DNA of 64,000 nt from an uncultured Dorea sp. (GTDB taxonomy: Bacteria; Bacillota; Clostridia; Lachnospirales; Lachnospiraceae). A program made the position numbers and the translations under genes. The stretch spans positions 1 to 64,000 of the forward strand of contig CAMBRQ010000002.1 of assembly GCA_945870325.1 (NCBI GenBank), in the 5' to 3' direction. Under the pieces are notes generated by a model, which searched no databases, was not told where the DNA came from, and saw only the letters and a list, made by a program, of their open reading frames with translations. Position 1 is the first letter of the stretch. Every line of letters begins with the position of its first letter. Positions 26,387-35,302 of this stretch are shown here, one piece after another.

Positions 26387-27416
26387 TAGTTTTCATGAAG
26401 AAAATTTCAGACGGAGGAGCAGGTATACGGTTGTATTTCTGACAATGATTGTAGCATTCTGCGTGATTACAGTACTGAATATCAATACGGGGAATGTAGA
26501 TATATCTGTTTCGAAGATCTGGGAGATTCTATTCGGTCATGGTGGAAATGATGTGGAATATAGCATTATCTGGAAGATAAGATTGCCAAGAATCCTTATG
26601 GCGGCAATCCTGGGCGGGGCGTTGTCCCTGGCCGGTTTTCTGTTACAGACTTTCTTCTCTAATCCGATTGCGGGACCATTTGTACTGGGAATCTCTTCGG
26701 GAGCGAAGATGGTGGTGGCGCTTACAATGGTCTTTTTCTTAGAGCATGTTGGCTCATTTTCTTCGTATACGCTGATCTTGGCTGCATTTATCGGCTCATT
26801 GATCTCGATTGGATTCATCCTGCTGATGAATCGAAAGATTCATCATATGGCGACGCTGCTTGTGGGTGGTATTATGATTGGCTATATCTGCTCAGCAATT
26901 ACAGATTTTGTTGTTACTTTCGCAGAGGATTCGGATATTATTAATCTGCATGGCTGGTCGCAGGGAAGTTTCTCTGGTATGAACTGGAGTAATGTAAGGG
27001 TTGCTGCAGTGATGGTTGGAGTTACGCTTCTGTTAACATTTTTCTTGTCCAAGCCGATTGGTGCATATCAGTTGGGAGAGGCTTATGCTCAGAGCATGGG
27101 GGTAAATATCAGGGCATTCCGGGTGGCGCTGATTCTGTTGTCTAGTATATTTTCTGCGTGTGTGACCGCATTTGCCGGACCAATCTCTTTTGTTGGAATT
27201 GCTGTCCCCTATCTTGTACGGCGGGCGCTGAATACGGCGAGACCGTTGGTGGTGGTTCCGGCAACATTCTTAGGCGGAGCAGTATTCTGTATGATGTGTG
27301 ACCTGATTGCAAGGATGGCATTTGCCCCGATGGAACTGAATATCAGTACGGTAACGTCTATATTCGGAGCACCGGTGGTGATTGTCATGATGCTGCGCCA
27401 GAAGAAAGGAAGATAG
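26355..27416 (+). CDS. FecCD family ABC transporter permease
   Basis: The 353-residue permease has about ten helices and the FecCD hallmarks GALSLAGFLLQTFFSNPIAGPFVLGISSGA (read in pieces) and GPISFVGIAVPYLVRR. It imports iron-siderophore, heme or B12-type cargo. Its start overlaps the preceding gene by 32 bases; a second in-frame ATG at 26370 is also possible. The ATPase gene starts 2 bases after its stop. Confidence 0.92.
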   Translation: MARERMAKESNSFHEENFRRRSRYTVVFLTMIVAFCVITVLNINTGNVDISVSKIWEILFGHGGNDVEYSIIWKIRLPRILMAAILGGALSLAGFLLQTFFSNPIAGPFVLGISSGAKMVVALTMVFFLEHVGSFSSYTLILAAFIGSLISIGFILLMNRKIHHMATLLVGGIMIGYICSAITDFVVTFAEDSDIINLHGWSQGSFSGMNWSNVRVAAVMVGVTLLLTFFLSKPIGAYQLGEAYAQSMGVNIRAFRVALILLSSIFSACVTAFAGPISFVGIAVPYLVRRALNTARPLVVVPATFLGGAVFCMMCDLIARMAFAPMELNISTVTSIFGAPVVIVMMLRQKKGR

Positions 27417-27418
27417 AG

Positions 27419-28510
27419 ATGGCAGATTATTATTTTCAGATGCAGAATATGTCGGTGGGCTATAATGGAAAAACGTTGATCCATGATATCAATATCGGGA
27501 TTAACAAAGGCGAGATTGTAACACTGATTGGTCCCAATGGTTCGGGAAAATCCACCATCTTAAAAAGTATTACAAGGCAGCTTCGGATGATTGGCGGGAC
27601 AGTGTATTTTGAGGATCGAAATCTTCGGGAATTGTCTTATAAGGAATTGTCTACGCAGATGGCAGTGGTGCTGACTGAGCGTATGAAACCGGAACTTATG
27701 ACATGCCATGATATTGTAGCAACCGGGCGGTATCCATATACTGGGCGTCTTGGAATTCTTTCAAGAGAAGATGAGGAGAAAGTGGATGCAGCGATGGAGG
27801 CAGTCCATGCCCAGGAACTTGGAAACCGAGATTTTAATGCCATCAGTGACGGGCAGAGACAACGGGTACTGCTCGCAAGAGCAATCTGTCAGGAACCGGA
27901 TATTATCATATTAGATGAGCCGACTTCTTTCTTAGATGTTCGTCATAAGTTAGAATTGCTTTCGATTCTTGGCAAGATGGCGAAGAAAGAGAAGATTACG
28001 GTGATTATGTCTTTGCATGAGATTGACCTGGCACAGAAGATCTCGGATAAGATTCTGTGCGTGAAGGGAGAGACAATCTCCCATTACGGCGTGCCGGAAG
28101 AAGTATTCCGGGAGGATATTATCCGGGAATTGTATGAGATTGATAACGGATTTTTTGATCCGTGTTTTGGAAGTATCGAATTGCCGCAACCTGCCGGAGA
28201 GCCGAAAGTTCTTGTAATATCATCTTGTGGAAATGGGATTCCGGTTTATCGGCGTCTTCAGAAAGAGAACACACCGTTTATTGCAGGAATATTGTATGAG
28301 AATGATGTGGATTATCAGTTGGCAAGGCTTCTGGCTTCGCAGGTGATTGTGGAGAAGCCATTTCAGGAGATTGGTGATGAGGCTTATCAGGAAGCACTTG
28401 AGGCGGTGCGAAAATGTGACAGGGTGATTGATGCGGGAGTAGAGATTGGAATGTGTAACCGACGGATTGTGGGATTGTTGGAAGAGGCGAAGCGGTTGGG
28501 AAAACTATAA
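27419..28510 (+). CDS. FecE-type ABC transporter ATPase with extra C-terminal domain
   Basis: Residues 1-255 are a complete ATPase with Walker A GPNGSGKST, signature ISDGQRQR and Walker B IILDEPTSFLD. Residues about 263-363 form an additional domain starting KVLVISSCGNGIPVYRRL and ending in helices. It looks like a small alpha/beta sensor and is not part of the usual 255-residue FecE. Together with the previous two genes it completes an iron/heme/siderophore-type importer. The foldback repeat begins 23 bases after the stop. Confidence 0.92.
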   Translation: MADYYFQMQNMSVGYNGKTLIHDINIGINKGEIVTLIGPNGSGKSTILKSITRQLRMIGGTVYFEDRNLRELSYKELSTQMAVVLTERMKPELMTCHDIVATGRYPYTGRLGILSREDEEKVDAAMEAVHAQELGNRDFNAISDGQRQRVLLARAICQEPDIIILDEPTSFLDVRHKLELLSILGKMAKKEKITVIMSLHEIDLAQKISDKILCVKGETISHYGVPEEVFREDIIRELYEIDNGFFDPCFGSIELPQPAGEPKVLVISSCGNGIPVYRRLQKENTPFIAGILYENDVDYQLARLLASQVIVEKPFQEIGDEAYQEALEAVRKCDRVIDAGVEIGMCNRRIVGLLEEAKRLGKL

Positions 28511-28533
28511 TCGGGGAGTGGACTCTGTATGAT

Positions 28534-29101
28534 GGGAATTTAATGTAGAAAATGGAGTGGCGGAGGTGTACGGTGGCAAGGGCAGGAAAGGTGTGGGCTG
28601 TAGCCGGATTATTTCGCCAAGACCTCGTAACAGAAAAAGATACCGTCAGTTCTAACCGGGCATATTCGCCGTAAGCCCTTGATGGCCTTACGACTCAGAT
28701 GCTCTCGAAACCAGGACTTGTGGTCCTGGTTTCGTACGAACTGACGATATCTTTTTCTGTAACGGGGCCTAAGGCGAAATAATCCGACCACAGCCCACAC
28801 CTTCCCTGCTCTTGCACCTGACATCTCCGTGGACTCAAGGCTTTCTCCATTGGGGGTATTCCGGCGGGGTGCGTGTGGAACGGTATTGGTGGGGATACAT
28901 ATTGGAGGTGTGTGGGGAGGAAGAAAACTTTTGTTTATTTCATGAATATGATTCGTTCCACTTCCAATCTGTTACCCATCCAACAACGTGTCCCACGCAT
29001 CCCGCCAGGAATCCTCTCCATTCATGAAGAGTCACACCTAAGAATGTCAGGCAGAGAGGGGCTGTACACCTTACGAATTACTCTTCATGAACAAAATTCC
29101 C
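28534..29101 (+). repeat. Long hairpin-rich foldback repeat, copy 1
   Basis: A 568-base non-coding element bounded by GGGAATTT (28534-28541) and AAATTCCC (29094-29101). It folds as three consecutive hairpins: one of about 270 bases (28561-28830) with long imperfect arms and inner hairpins such as ACCAGGACTTGTGGTCCTGG; one of about 175 bases (28848-29022); and a short one (29021-29032 with 29080-29091, perfect 12 bp). A second copy lies at 34454-35301. Terminal inverted repeats suggest a MITE-like mobile unit. No coding potential is credible on either strand. Confidence 0.85.
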
Positions 29102-29203
29102 CAATCATCAGGCCCCTGAACCCTTATAATTTTAGAAATATTGTATAGCAACCTGAAAATCATGGAAAACTTCTGTCATAGCATATTATGGAAAGAGGGC
29201 AGA

Positions 29204-30370
29204 ATGATGATAGCAGAAAATATTTTAATTGATTTCCTGAAGAGATTTGATGAATATCCTTTTCTGGTGAAGGTAAAAGAAAAAGAATATCTGATTGGTG
29301 AAGGAAAGCCAACATTTACAGTGAATTTCCATAAGATGATACCGATTGGAGAATTGATGACCAGTACATCACTGGCACTTGGAGAAGCATATATGGATGG
29401 GACGCTGGAGATTGAAGGCGATCTGTATGATGCGCTGGATCATTTCCTGGGGCAGATGGGGAAGTTTCGGACGGATGAGAGAATATTGAAAAAGTTAATT
29501 TTCTCCTCGACAGCAAAGAAGAATCAGGAGCGGGAGGTTAGAAGCCACTATGATTTGGGAAATGATTTTTACCGATTATGGTTGGATGAGACGATGAGTT
29601 ATTCCTGCGGTTATTTCAAGAATGAGGAGGATACGCTTTATCAGGCGCAAGTCAATAAAGTGGATTATATCCTGGAGAAATTGCATCTTACGGCGGGAAT
29701 GACGCTTCTGGATATTGGCTGCGGCTGGGGATTTCTTTTGATTGAAGCGGCAAAGAAGTATGGGGTGTATGGCATGGGGATTACTCTTAGTGTGGAACAG
29801 TATAAAGAGGCGCAGAGAAGAATTGCAGAGCAGGGATTGGAAGAAGTGGTGAGGGTTGAATTGATGGATTACCGGGACCTTCCAAAGTGCAAGATACAAT
29901 TCGACCGGGTGGTAAGTGTAGGAATGGTAGAACATGTAGGGCGTGAGAATTATCAGTTATTCCTGGATTGCGTAAGTAAGGTCTTGAAGCCGGGCGGGTT
30001 GTTCCTTCTGCATTTTATCAGTGCGCTTAAGGAGCATCCGGGGGATGCATGGATAAAGAAGTATATATTTCCGGGTGGCATGGTACCAAGTCTTCGGGAG
30101 ATGCTTTCCTGTGCATCGGAGGATGATTTCCATACATTGGATGTAGAGGATCTGCGGCTTCACTATAACCGTACATTGCTTTGCTGGCTTGCGAATTATC
30201 GGGAGCATCTGAATGAGATTCGGGAAAAGTTTGATGAGAGGTTCATACGCATGTGGGATATGTATCTGGCCTCCTGTGCGGCGACATTTCATAATGGGAT
30301 CATCGATCTGCACCAGATGCTGATGTCGAAGGGGATTAATAATGAACTGCCGCTGGTAAGATGGTATTAG
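29204..30370 (+). CDS. Cyclopropane-fatty-acyl-phospholipid synthase family methyltransferase
   Basis: The product of about 388 residues has an N-terminal SCP2-like helical part, the SAM-binding motif LLDIGCGWGFLLIEAA, and the family's SYSCGYF and RVVSVGMVEHVG segments. It would use S-adenosylmethionine to modify unsaturated phospholipid chains at the membrane. ATG 29204 (or 29207) is chosen because GAGGG lies just upstream; an upstream frame from 29141 runs into the repeat region. It is monocistronic, between the foldback repeat and an XRE gene. Confidence 0.92.
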   Translation: MMIAENILIDFLKRFDEYPFLVKVKEKEYLIGEGKPTFTVNFHKMIPIGELMTSTSLALGEAYMDGTLEIEGDLYDALDHFLGQMGKFRTDERILKKLIFSSTAKKNQEREVRSHYDLGNDFYRLWLDETMSYSCGYFKNEEDTLYQAQVNKVDYILEKLHLTAGMTLLDIGCGWGFLLIEAAKKYGVYGMGITLSVEQYKEAQRRIAEQGLEEVVRVELMDYRDLPKCKIQFDRVVSVGMVEHVGRENYQLFLDCVSKVLKPGGLFLLHFISALKEHPGDAWIKKYIFPGGMVPSLREMLSCASEDDFHTLDVEDLRLHYNRTLLCWLANYREHLNEIREKFDERFIRMWDMYLASCAATFHNGIIDLHQMLMSKGINNELPLVRWY

Positions 30371-30524
30371 GAATGAGATTGAAAATAATTTAAAAAGAAA
30401 TTATATAGTTTCCCATTCGCTTATATAATAAAGCATCTTTTCGATATTGACTAAAAATGATATGATTAATAAGGATGATATATAGCCAGTAGAAAATATA
30501 ATCCGGGTATGAAAAATAGCAGCT

Positions 30525-30567
30525 GCAACTGCCGGGTGCGGAATTTCTAAGCGCACTTGGTAGTTGT
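30525..30567 (+). terminator. Hairpin between the fatty acid gene and the XRE gene
   Basis: GCAACTGCCGGGTGCG (30525-30540) pairs with CGCACTTGGTAGTTGT (30552-30567), apart from two internal mismatches. A GTTTTTTGG run starts about 8 bases later. It could be a distal terminator or a leader structure. The remaining 150 bases after the upstream gene are AT-rich with a TATAAT near 30423. Confidence 0.5.
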
Positions 30568-30647
30568 CAACCAGGTTTTTTGGTAATATATGGGCAAGAC
30601 GTCTGAGAGATCTATTAGAAATGTTGATAAGAAAGGATCAGAGAATT

Positions 30648-31652
30648 ATGATATTAGCGGAGAAGATTATTCTATTAAGAAAAAGGAATGGATGGTCACA
30701 GGAAGAACTGGCAGAGCAGTTAGGCATATCCAGACAGTCCGTGTCCAAATGGGAATTGGGTGCTTCCATACCGGATCTTGACAAAGTACTTAAGATGAGT
30801 AAGGTATTCGATGTATCAACCGATTATCTGTTGAAAGATGAGATAGAAGAATTTCCAAAGGCAGAAGTATCCGTTTCGGACAGTGTCGATACATATGAGA
30901 ACATGGAGGTACGCAGCGTATCTATGGAAGAGGCAAATGAGTTCATGGAACTGACACGGAAGACTTCCGGCAAGATCGCGGCGGCGGTAGCCGTGTTGAT
31001 TCTGTCTCCGACTGTATTGCTGCTTTTGGCTGGATTATCGGAACTGGCGGACAGCCTGCTAACAGAGGATATGGCAGCAGGCATCGGGATGATTGCACTG
31101 TTATTAATGGTAGTAGCAGCATTAGTAGTGCTGATTCCGACTGGGATGCAGTTGTCGCGTTTCGAATATCTGGATAAAGAGGTAATCTCTTTACAGTATG
31201 GCGTGCAGGGAGTGGTAGAGAAGAAGAAAACGGAGTTCGAGCCGGTATACAGAAAAAGTGTTGTGATAGGTGTGGTATTGTGTATTATTGGAGTGATTCC
31301 TATGATGGGCGCGATTGCTTTGGCTGTGCCGGATATAGGATTCGTAGTTTGCGTTGATCTCCTTCTGATGTATGTTGCATGTGGTGTATATACATTCATA
31401 AGATATGGCAGTATTCAGGAGAGTTATAACAAATTACTCCAGGAGGGTGACTATACGAAAGAGAAAAAAGAACTTGGAAGAAAGACGGGCGTATTCGCAA
31501 AGATTTATTGGTGTACGGTAACGGCAATCTATCTGGGAATCAGCCTGACCATGAATAATTGGAAAGATAGTTGGATTATCTGGGCTGTGGCAGGGGTTCT
31601 CTTTGCGGCATTTCAGGGAGTCATTCAAGTGATTTCGAAAGACAGACGTTAG
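30648..31652 (+). CDS. XRE family regulator with C-terminal membrane domain
   Basis: ATG 30648 begins a protein of about 334 residues; an AAGGA lies about 10 bases upstream, and a longer TTG-started frame has no site. Residues 1-60 are a helix-turn-helix (LRKRNGWSQEELAEQLGISRQSVSKWE). From about residue 110 there are five membrane helices in two clusters. Membrane-bound XRE regulators of this build are common in Lachnospiraceae and are thought to sense envelope or metabolic signals. The target is unknown. Confidence 0.9.
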   Translation: MILAEKIILLRKRNGWSQEELAEQLGISRQSVSKWELGASIPDLDKVLKMSKVFDVSTDYLLKDEIEEFPKAEVSVSDSVDTYENMEVRSVSMEEANEFMELTRKTSGKIAAAVAVLILSPTVLLLLAGLSELADSLLTEDMAAGIGMIALLLMVVAALVVLIPTGMQLSRFEYLDKEVISLQYGVQGVVEKKKTEFEPVYRKSVVIGVVLCIIGVIPMMGAIALAVPDIGFVVCVDLLLMYVACGVYTFIRYGSIQESYNKLLQEGDYTKEKKELGRKTGVFAKIYWCTVTAIYLGISLTMNNWKDSWIIWAVAGVLFAAFQGVIQVISKDRR

Positions 31653-31655
31653 GGA

Positions 31656-31682
31656 GGGAGGAGCATTTTGCTTCTCCTTTTT
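31656..31682 (+). terminator. Terminator of the XRE gene
   Basis: GGAGGAGC pairs with GCTTCTCC around a TTTT-containing loop and is followed by TTTTT. It starts 4 bases after the stop codon. Confidence 0.75.
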
Positions 31683-31839
31683 GCTGCCAAAGCATCCGGA
31701 GAGAACTGTTGGCGTCTGGTCCTGTAGGTTTGAAAATGATTAGAATTTCTCAATAAAAGGAAAAGATTGGAAAGGATGATGAAAGAGGACTATAATGTAA
31801 TGAAACCTATACATAGACTATTGCAAGGAGGTCGGTCAG

Positions 31840-31920
31840 ATGAAAAAGCATAAGTATTGGGCATGGGCAATGGTGATTTGTTTATTGATGACAATTTATA
31901 CAGGTTATGAACACAAATAG
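31840..31920 (+). CDS. 26-residue membrane microprotein (DUF6219-like)
   Basis: A perfect AAGGAGGT (31825-31832) lies 7 bases before an ATG opening a 26-codon frame to TAG at 31920. The peptide starts MKKHKYWAWAMVICLL, forms one membrane helix and ends in a short polar tail (YTGYEHK). It resembles the short DUF6219-type peptides of Lachnospiraceae, a match made from memory. It is 12 bases upstream of the DUF6110-like gene, so the two are almost certainly co-translated and go with the metal ATPase that follows. Confidence 0.7.
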   Translation: MKKHKYWAWAMVICLLMTIYTGYEHK

Positions 31921-31932
31921 GAGGTACTGAAG

Positions 31933-32274
31933 ATGTTAGATTGTTTTGAGAAGATTGATGGAAAGAAGACCGGGATATTTGCGGCAGGCGTGTTATTTGG
32001 GACCGCCGGAATTAAGATATTATCAAGCAAAGATGCGAAGAAGGTATATACGAACTGTACGGCAGCAGTCTTAAGAATGAAGGATTGCGTACTGAAGACG
32101 GCAGCGAAGGTTCAGGAGAATGCAGAAGACATCTATGCGGAGGCACAGCAGATCAATGAAGTGCGGGCAGAGGCGGATGCAGAGATTAATGACAGTGCAG
32201 ATGAAACTGTTTTTACAGAGACGGATGCTAAGGCGGATGCAAAAGAAGATACTGTGGAAGCAGCAATAGAATAG
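31933..32274 (+). CDS. DUF6110-like membrane-associated protein
   Basis: The 113-residue protein has a glycine-rich hydrophobic segment at about 13-30 (TGIFAAGVLFGTAGIKIL), a helical middle with two Cys (NCTAAV, MKDCVL) and an acidic Ala/Glu/Asp-rich tail. It resembles DUF6110 proteins, which accompany P1B-type ATPases. An AGGAGG site precedes the start. It is flanked by the microprotein and the ATPase. Confidence 0.75.
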   Translation: MLDCFEKIDGKKTGIFAAGVLFGTAGIKILSSKDAKKVYTNCTAAVLRMKDCVLKTAAKVQENAEDIYAEAQQINEVRAEADAEINDSADETVFTETDAKADAKEDTVEAAIE

Positions 32275-32287
32275 AAGTAGACCTATG

Positions 32288-32316
32288 GCACCTGCAGAAG
32301 ATCCTGCAGGTGCTTT
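32288..32316 (+). terminator. Terminator or attenuator before the metal ATPase gene
   Basis: A perfect 10-bp stem GCACCTGCAG (32288-32297) with CTGCAGGTGC (32304-32313) is followed by TTTCCT. It lies inside what is probably one operon, so it may only reduce read-through. Confidence 0.65.
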
Positions 32317-32375
32317 CCTATGCTGTATGCGGCTGAAAAAGTTGAGAAAATTAGTGCAAGAAAGAAGGAAGACAG

Positions 32376-34451
32376 ATGAAATTCGTCATCAAACATGAGA
32401 TCAGGGGACGTATCCGTATTCATGTGGCGCAGAAGAGGATGTCCTGCCGGGAAGCGGATATGCTGGAGTATTATCTGAAAGAACGGGAAATGGTTACTTC
32501 TGTCAAAGTGGCAGTACGGACTCAGGATGTTGTCATATGTTATCAGGGCAGCAGAGAAGACATGATAGATATATTGCGGAAATTCCGTTATGACAGGGTG
32601 GAAGTGCCAGAGGAGGTATTGCAGAATTCGGGCAGGAAACTGAATGAGCAGTATTGGGAGAAACTGGTGAATCAAGTGGTGCTTCGCGCCGGAAGCAAAT
32701 TATTCCTGCCATATCCGGTGAGAGCGGGAATTGCAGTGGTTAAGTCGGCAAGATATCTGTGGCAGGGAGTAAAGACTCTCGCAGCGGGCAAGATCGAGGT
32801 GCCGGTGCTGGATGCGACTGCTATAGGTGTCTCTATCTTCCGGGGAGATATTGATACGGCGGGATCGATTATGTTCCTTCTGGGAATCGGCGAGATACTG
32901 GAAGGATGGACCCATAAGAAATCAGTGGATGATCTGGCAAGAAGTATGTCGCTGAATGTTGGAAAGGTATGGCTTCTGAAGGATGGGCAAGAGATTCTGG
33001 TCCCGGTTACGGAGATTCAGGCAGGCGACCAGATTGTGGTACACATGGGCAATGTGATTCCATTCGACGGAACAATTACGGATGGAGATGCCATGATTAA
33101 TCAGGCTTCACTTACCGGAGAGCCGCTGCCTGTACACAAGATGGCAGACAGTTATGTCTATGCAGGTACGGTTGTAGAAGAGGGAGAAGTGACCATATGT
33201 GTAAAAGAGATCGGCGGATCCAGCAGATATGAGAAGATCGTTACGATGATTGAGGAATCAGAGAAACTGAAATCATCACTGGAAGGAAAGGCAGAGCATC
33301 TGGCAGACCGCTTGGTTCCATATACGCTGGCAGGAACAGGGATTACCTATCTTCTTACCAGAAACGTTACCAAGGCATTAGCGGTACTGATGGTAGATTT
33401 TTCATGTGCATTGAAACTTGCGATGCCAATCTCCGTATTATCAGCAATTCGGGAGGCAAGTTCACATCACATTACGGTAAAGGGCGGTAAATTCCTGGAG
33501 GCAATGGCAGAGGCGGATACTCTTGTATTTGATAAGACAGGAACTTTGACGAAGGCACAGCCGACGGTTGTGGACGTTGTATCGTTCAATGGAGAAAACC
33601 CTGACGAATTACTGCGGATTGCAGCATGCATGGAGGAGCATTTTCCACATTCAATGGCGAAGGCTGTTGTGGATGCGGCGAAAAGGCAGAAACTAGGACA
33701 TGATGAGATGCATTCTAAAGTAGAATATATCGTCGCTCATGGTATCTCCACAACTATAGAGGGGAAGAAAGCGGTAATCGGAAGTCATCATTTTGTATTT
33801 GAAGATGAGAAATGTATGATTCCGGACGATATGCAGGCAAGATTTGAAGAACTTCCAAGAGAATATTCTCATCTGTATCTGGCAATTGAAAATGTGCTGG
33901 CAGCCGTGATCTGTATTGAAGACCCGTTAAGAGCAGAAGCAAGGGAAGTCATCAGTGCTCTGAAGCAGGTCGGAATCGGTAAGATCGTGATGATGACAGG
34001 AGACAGTGAGAGAACTGCCTGTGCCATTGCAGGAAAGGTTGGCGTAGATGAATATTATTCTGAAGTGCTTCCGGAAGATAAAGCAAGATTCGTGGAACAG
34101 GAGAAAAAATCCGGGCGAAAAGTGATCATGATCGGGGATGGAGTGAATGATTCCCCGGCACTGTCAGCCGCTGATGTTGGTGTAGCAATCAGCGATGGCG
34201 CTCAGATTGCCAGGGAGATTGCGGATATAACGATTGAAGCAAAAGATCTCTTTGAGATTGTAACATTGAAGCAGATCAGTGATGGACTGATGAAGAGAAT
34301 TCATAAGAATTACCGGATGATTGTGGGAATTAATGCGGGATTGATATTGCTTGGAGTGGGCGGCATTTTCCAGCCTACTACGTCGGCATTGCTGCATAAT
34401 ACGTCTACGCTTATGATAAGTTTGAAGAGTATGGAGAATCTGCTTCCATAG
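32376..34451 (+). CDS. P1B-type heavy-metal ATPase
   Basis: The 691-residue pump has an N-terminal degenerate heavy-metal-associated domain without CxxC (residues 1-80), then the P-type core: SLTGEP, the phosphorylation site DKTGT (Asp386), TGD and GDGVNDSPAL. The membrane metal site reads DFSCALKLAMP, so a single Cys replaces the usual CPC. The nucleotide-domain HP signature reads HFPHSMAK. This places it in an atypical P1B group and leaves the metal open. It follows the microprotein and the DUF6110-like gene and ends 3 bases before the second foldback repeat. Confidence 0.92.
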   Translation: MKFVIKHEIRGRIRIHVAQKRMSCREADMLEYYLKEREMVTSVKVAVRTQDVVICYQGSREDMIDILRKFRYDRVEVPEEVLQNSGRKLNEQYWEKLVNQVVLRAGSKLFLPYPVRAGIAVVKSARYLWQGVKTLAAGKIEVPVLDATAIGVSIFRGDIDTAGSIMFLLGIGEILEGWTHKKSVDDLARSMSLNVGKVWLLKDGQEILVPVTEIQAGDQIVVHMGNVIPFDGTITDGDAMINQASLTGEPLPVHKMADSYVYAGTVVEEGEVTICVKEIGGSSRYEKIVTMIEESEKLKSSLEGKAEHLADRLVPYTLAGTGITYLLTRNVTKALAVLMVDFSCALKLAMPISVLSAIREASSHHITVKGGKFLEAMAEADTLVFDKTGTLTKAQPTVVDVVSFNGENPDELLRIAACMEEHFPHSMAKAVVDAAKRQKLGHDEMHSKVEYIVAHGISTTIEGKKAVIGSHHFVFEDEKCMIPDDMQARFEELPREYSHLYLAIENVLAAVICIEDPLRAEAREVISALKQVGIGKIVMMTGDSERTACAIAGKVGVDEYYSEVLPEDKARFVEQEKKSGRKVIMIGDGVNDSPALSAADVGVAISDGAQIAREIADITIEAKDLFEIVTLKQISDGLMKRIHKNYRMIVGINAGLILLGVGGIFQPTTSALLHNTSTLMISLKSMENLLP

Positions 34452-34453
34452 CG

Positions 34454-35301
34454 TGGAATTTAATGTAGAAAGTGGAGTGGCGGAAGTGTACGGTGCAAGG
34501 GCAGGGAAGTTGTGGGCTGCAACCGGATCATTTCACCAAGACCTCGTAACAGAAAAAGATACCGTCAGTTCTAACCGGGCATATTCGCCGTAAGCCCTTG
34601 ATGGCCTTACGACTCAGATGCCCTCGAAACCAGGACTTGTGGTCCTGGTTTCGCACGAACTGACGGTATCTTTTTCTGCAACGAGGTCTAAGTCTCATGA
34701 TACGGCTACAGCCCACAACTTCCCTGCCCTTGCACCTGACATCTCCGTATACTCCGGATTTTCTCCATTGTGGGGATTCCGGTGGAAATGCGTGTGGACC
34801 GGTGTCGGTGGGGGGAACATGTTGGAAGTGTAGGGGAATGAAGAAAATTCCTTCTTAGTTCATAATGCATATTCGTTTTAACCAATACACTTCCGTTATG
34901 AAGTGATAACTCGCCCACATATGCGCCCCACTTCCAATCGGTTATTCGGTCAACACCGCTCCCCATGCACCCCCGCCAGGAATCCTCCTCGTTCATGAAG
35001 AGTCACACATAAGAATGTCAGGCAGAGAGGGGCTGTATGGTGGTTCATATCCGTAGAAGAGCCGTACAAGCCGTTAGTGAAAAAGAGGTCTGAAATTAGG
35101 AGGGCTTCTGTACTACCAATACAGAAGTCCAGACTATCGTGGGCGGAAAATCATCAAGATTTTGCGTCCGCTATAGTCGGTGCCTAATTTCAGACCTCTT
35201 TTGAACTTACGGCTTGTAGGCGATTGGAGTCGGATGTGAACCACCATACAGCCCCTCTCTGCCGTACATCTTACGAATAACTCTTCACAAACAAAATTCC
35301 C
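34454..35301 (+). repeat. Long hairpin-rich foldback repeat, copy 2 (expanded)
   Basis: This 848-base copy is related to the one at 28534-29101, with GGAATTT at its left end and AAATTCCC at its right. It exactly fills the space between two convergent stop codons. Its third hairpin is expanded to about 295 bases: a perfect 24-bp stem (35024-35047 with 35237-35260), an inner perfect 20-bp stem (35081-35100 with 35183-35202), and two further hairpins inside. In copy 1 the same hairpin is only 71 bases. It may also act as a bidirectional terminator. Confidence 0.85.
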
Positions 35302-35302
35302 A

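Noticed and set aside
28812..29148. Short open frames inside foldback copy 1
   Set aside because: They have no binding sites, overlap paired arms, and are not kept in copy 2, so they are by-products of the repeat.
31840..34451. Canonical copper ATPase
   Set aside because: There is no CPC in the membrane site and no CxxC in the N-terminal domain, so copper is not supported.
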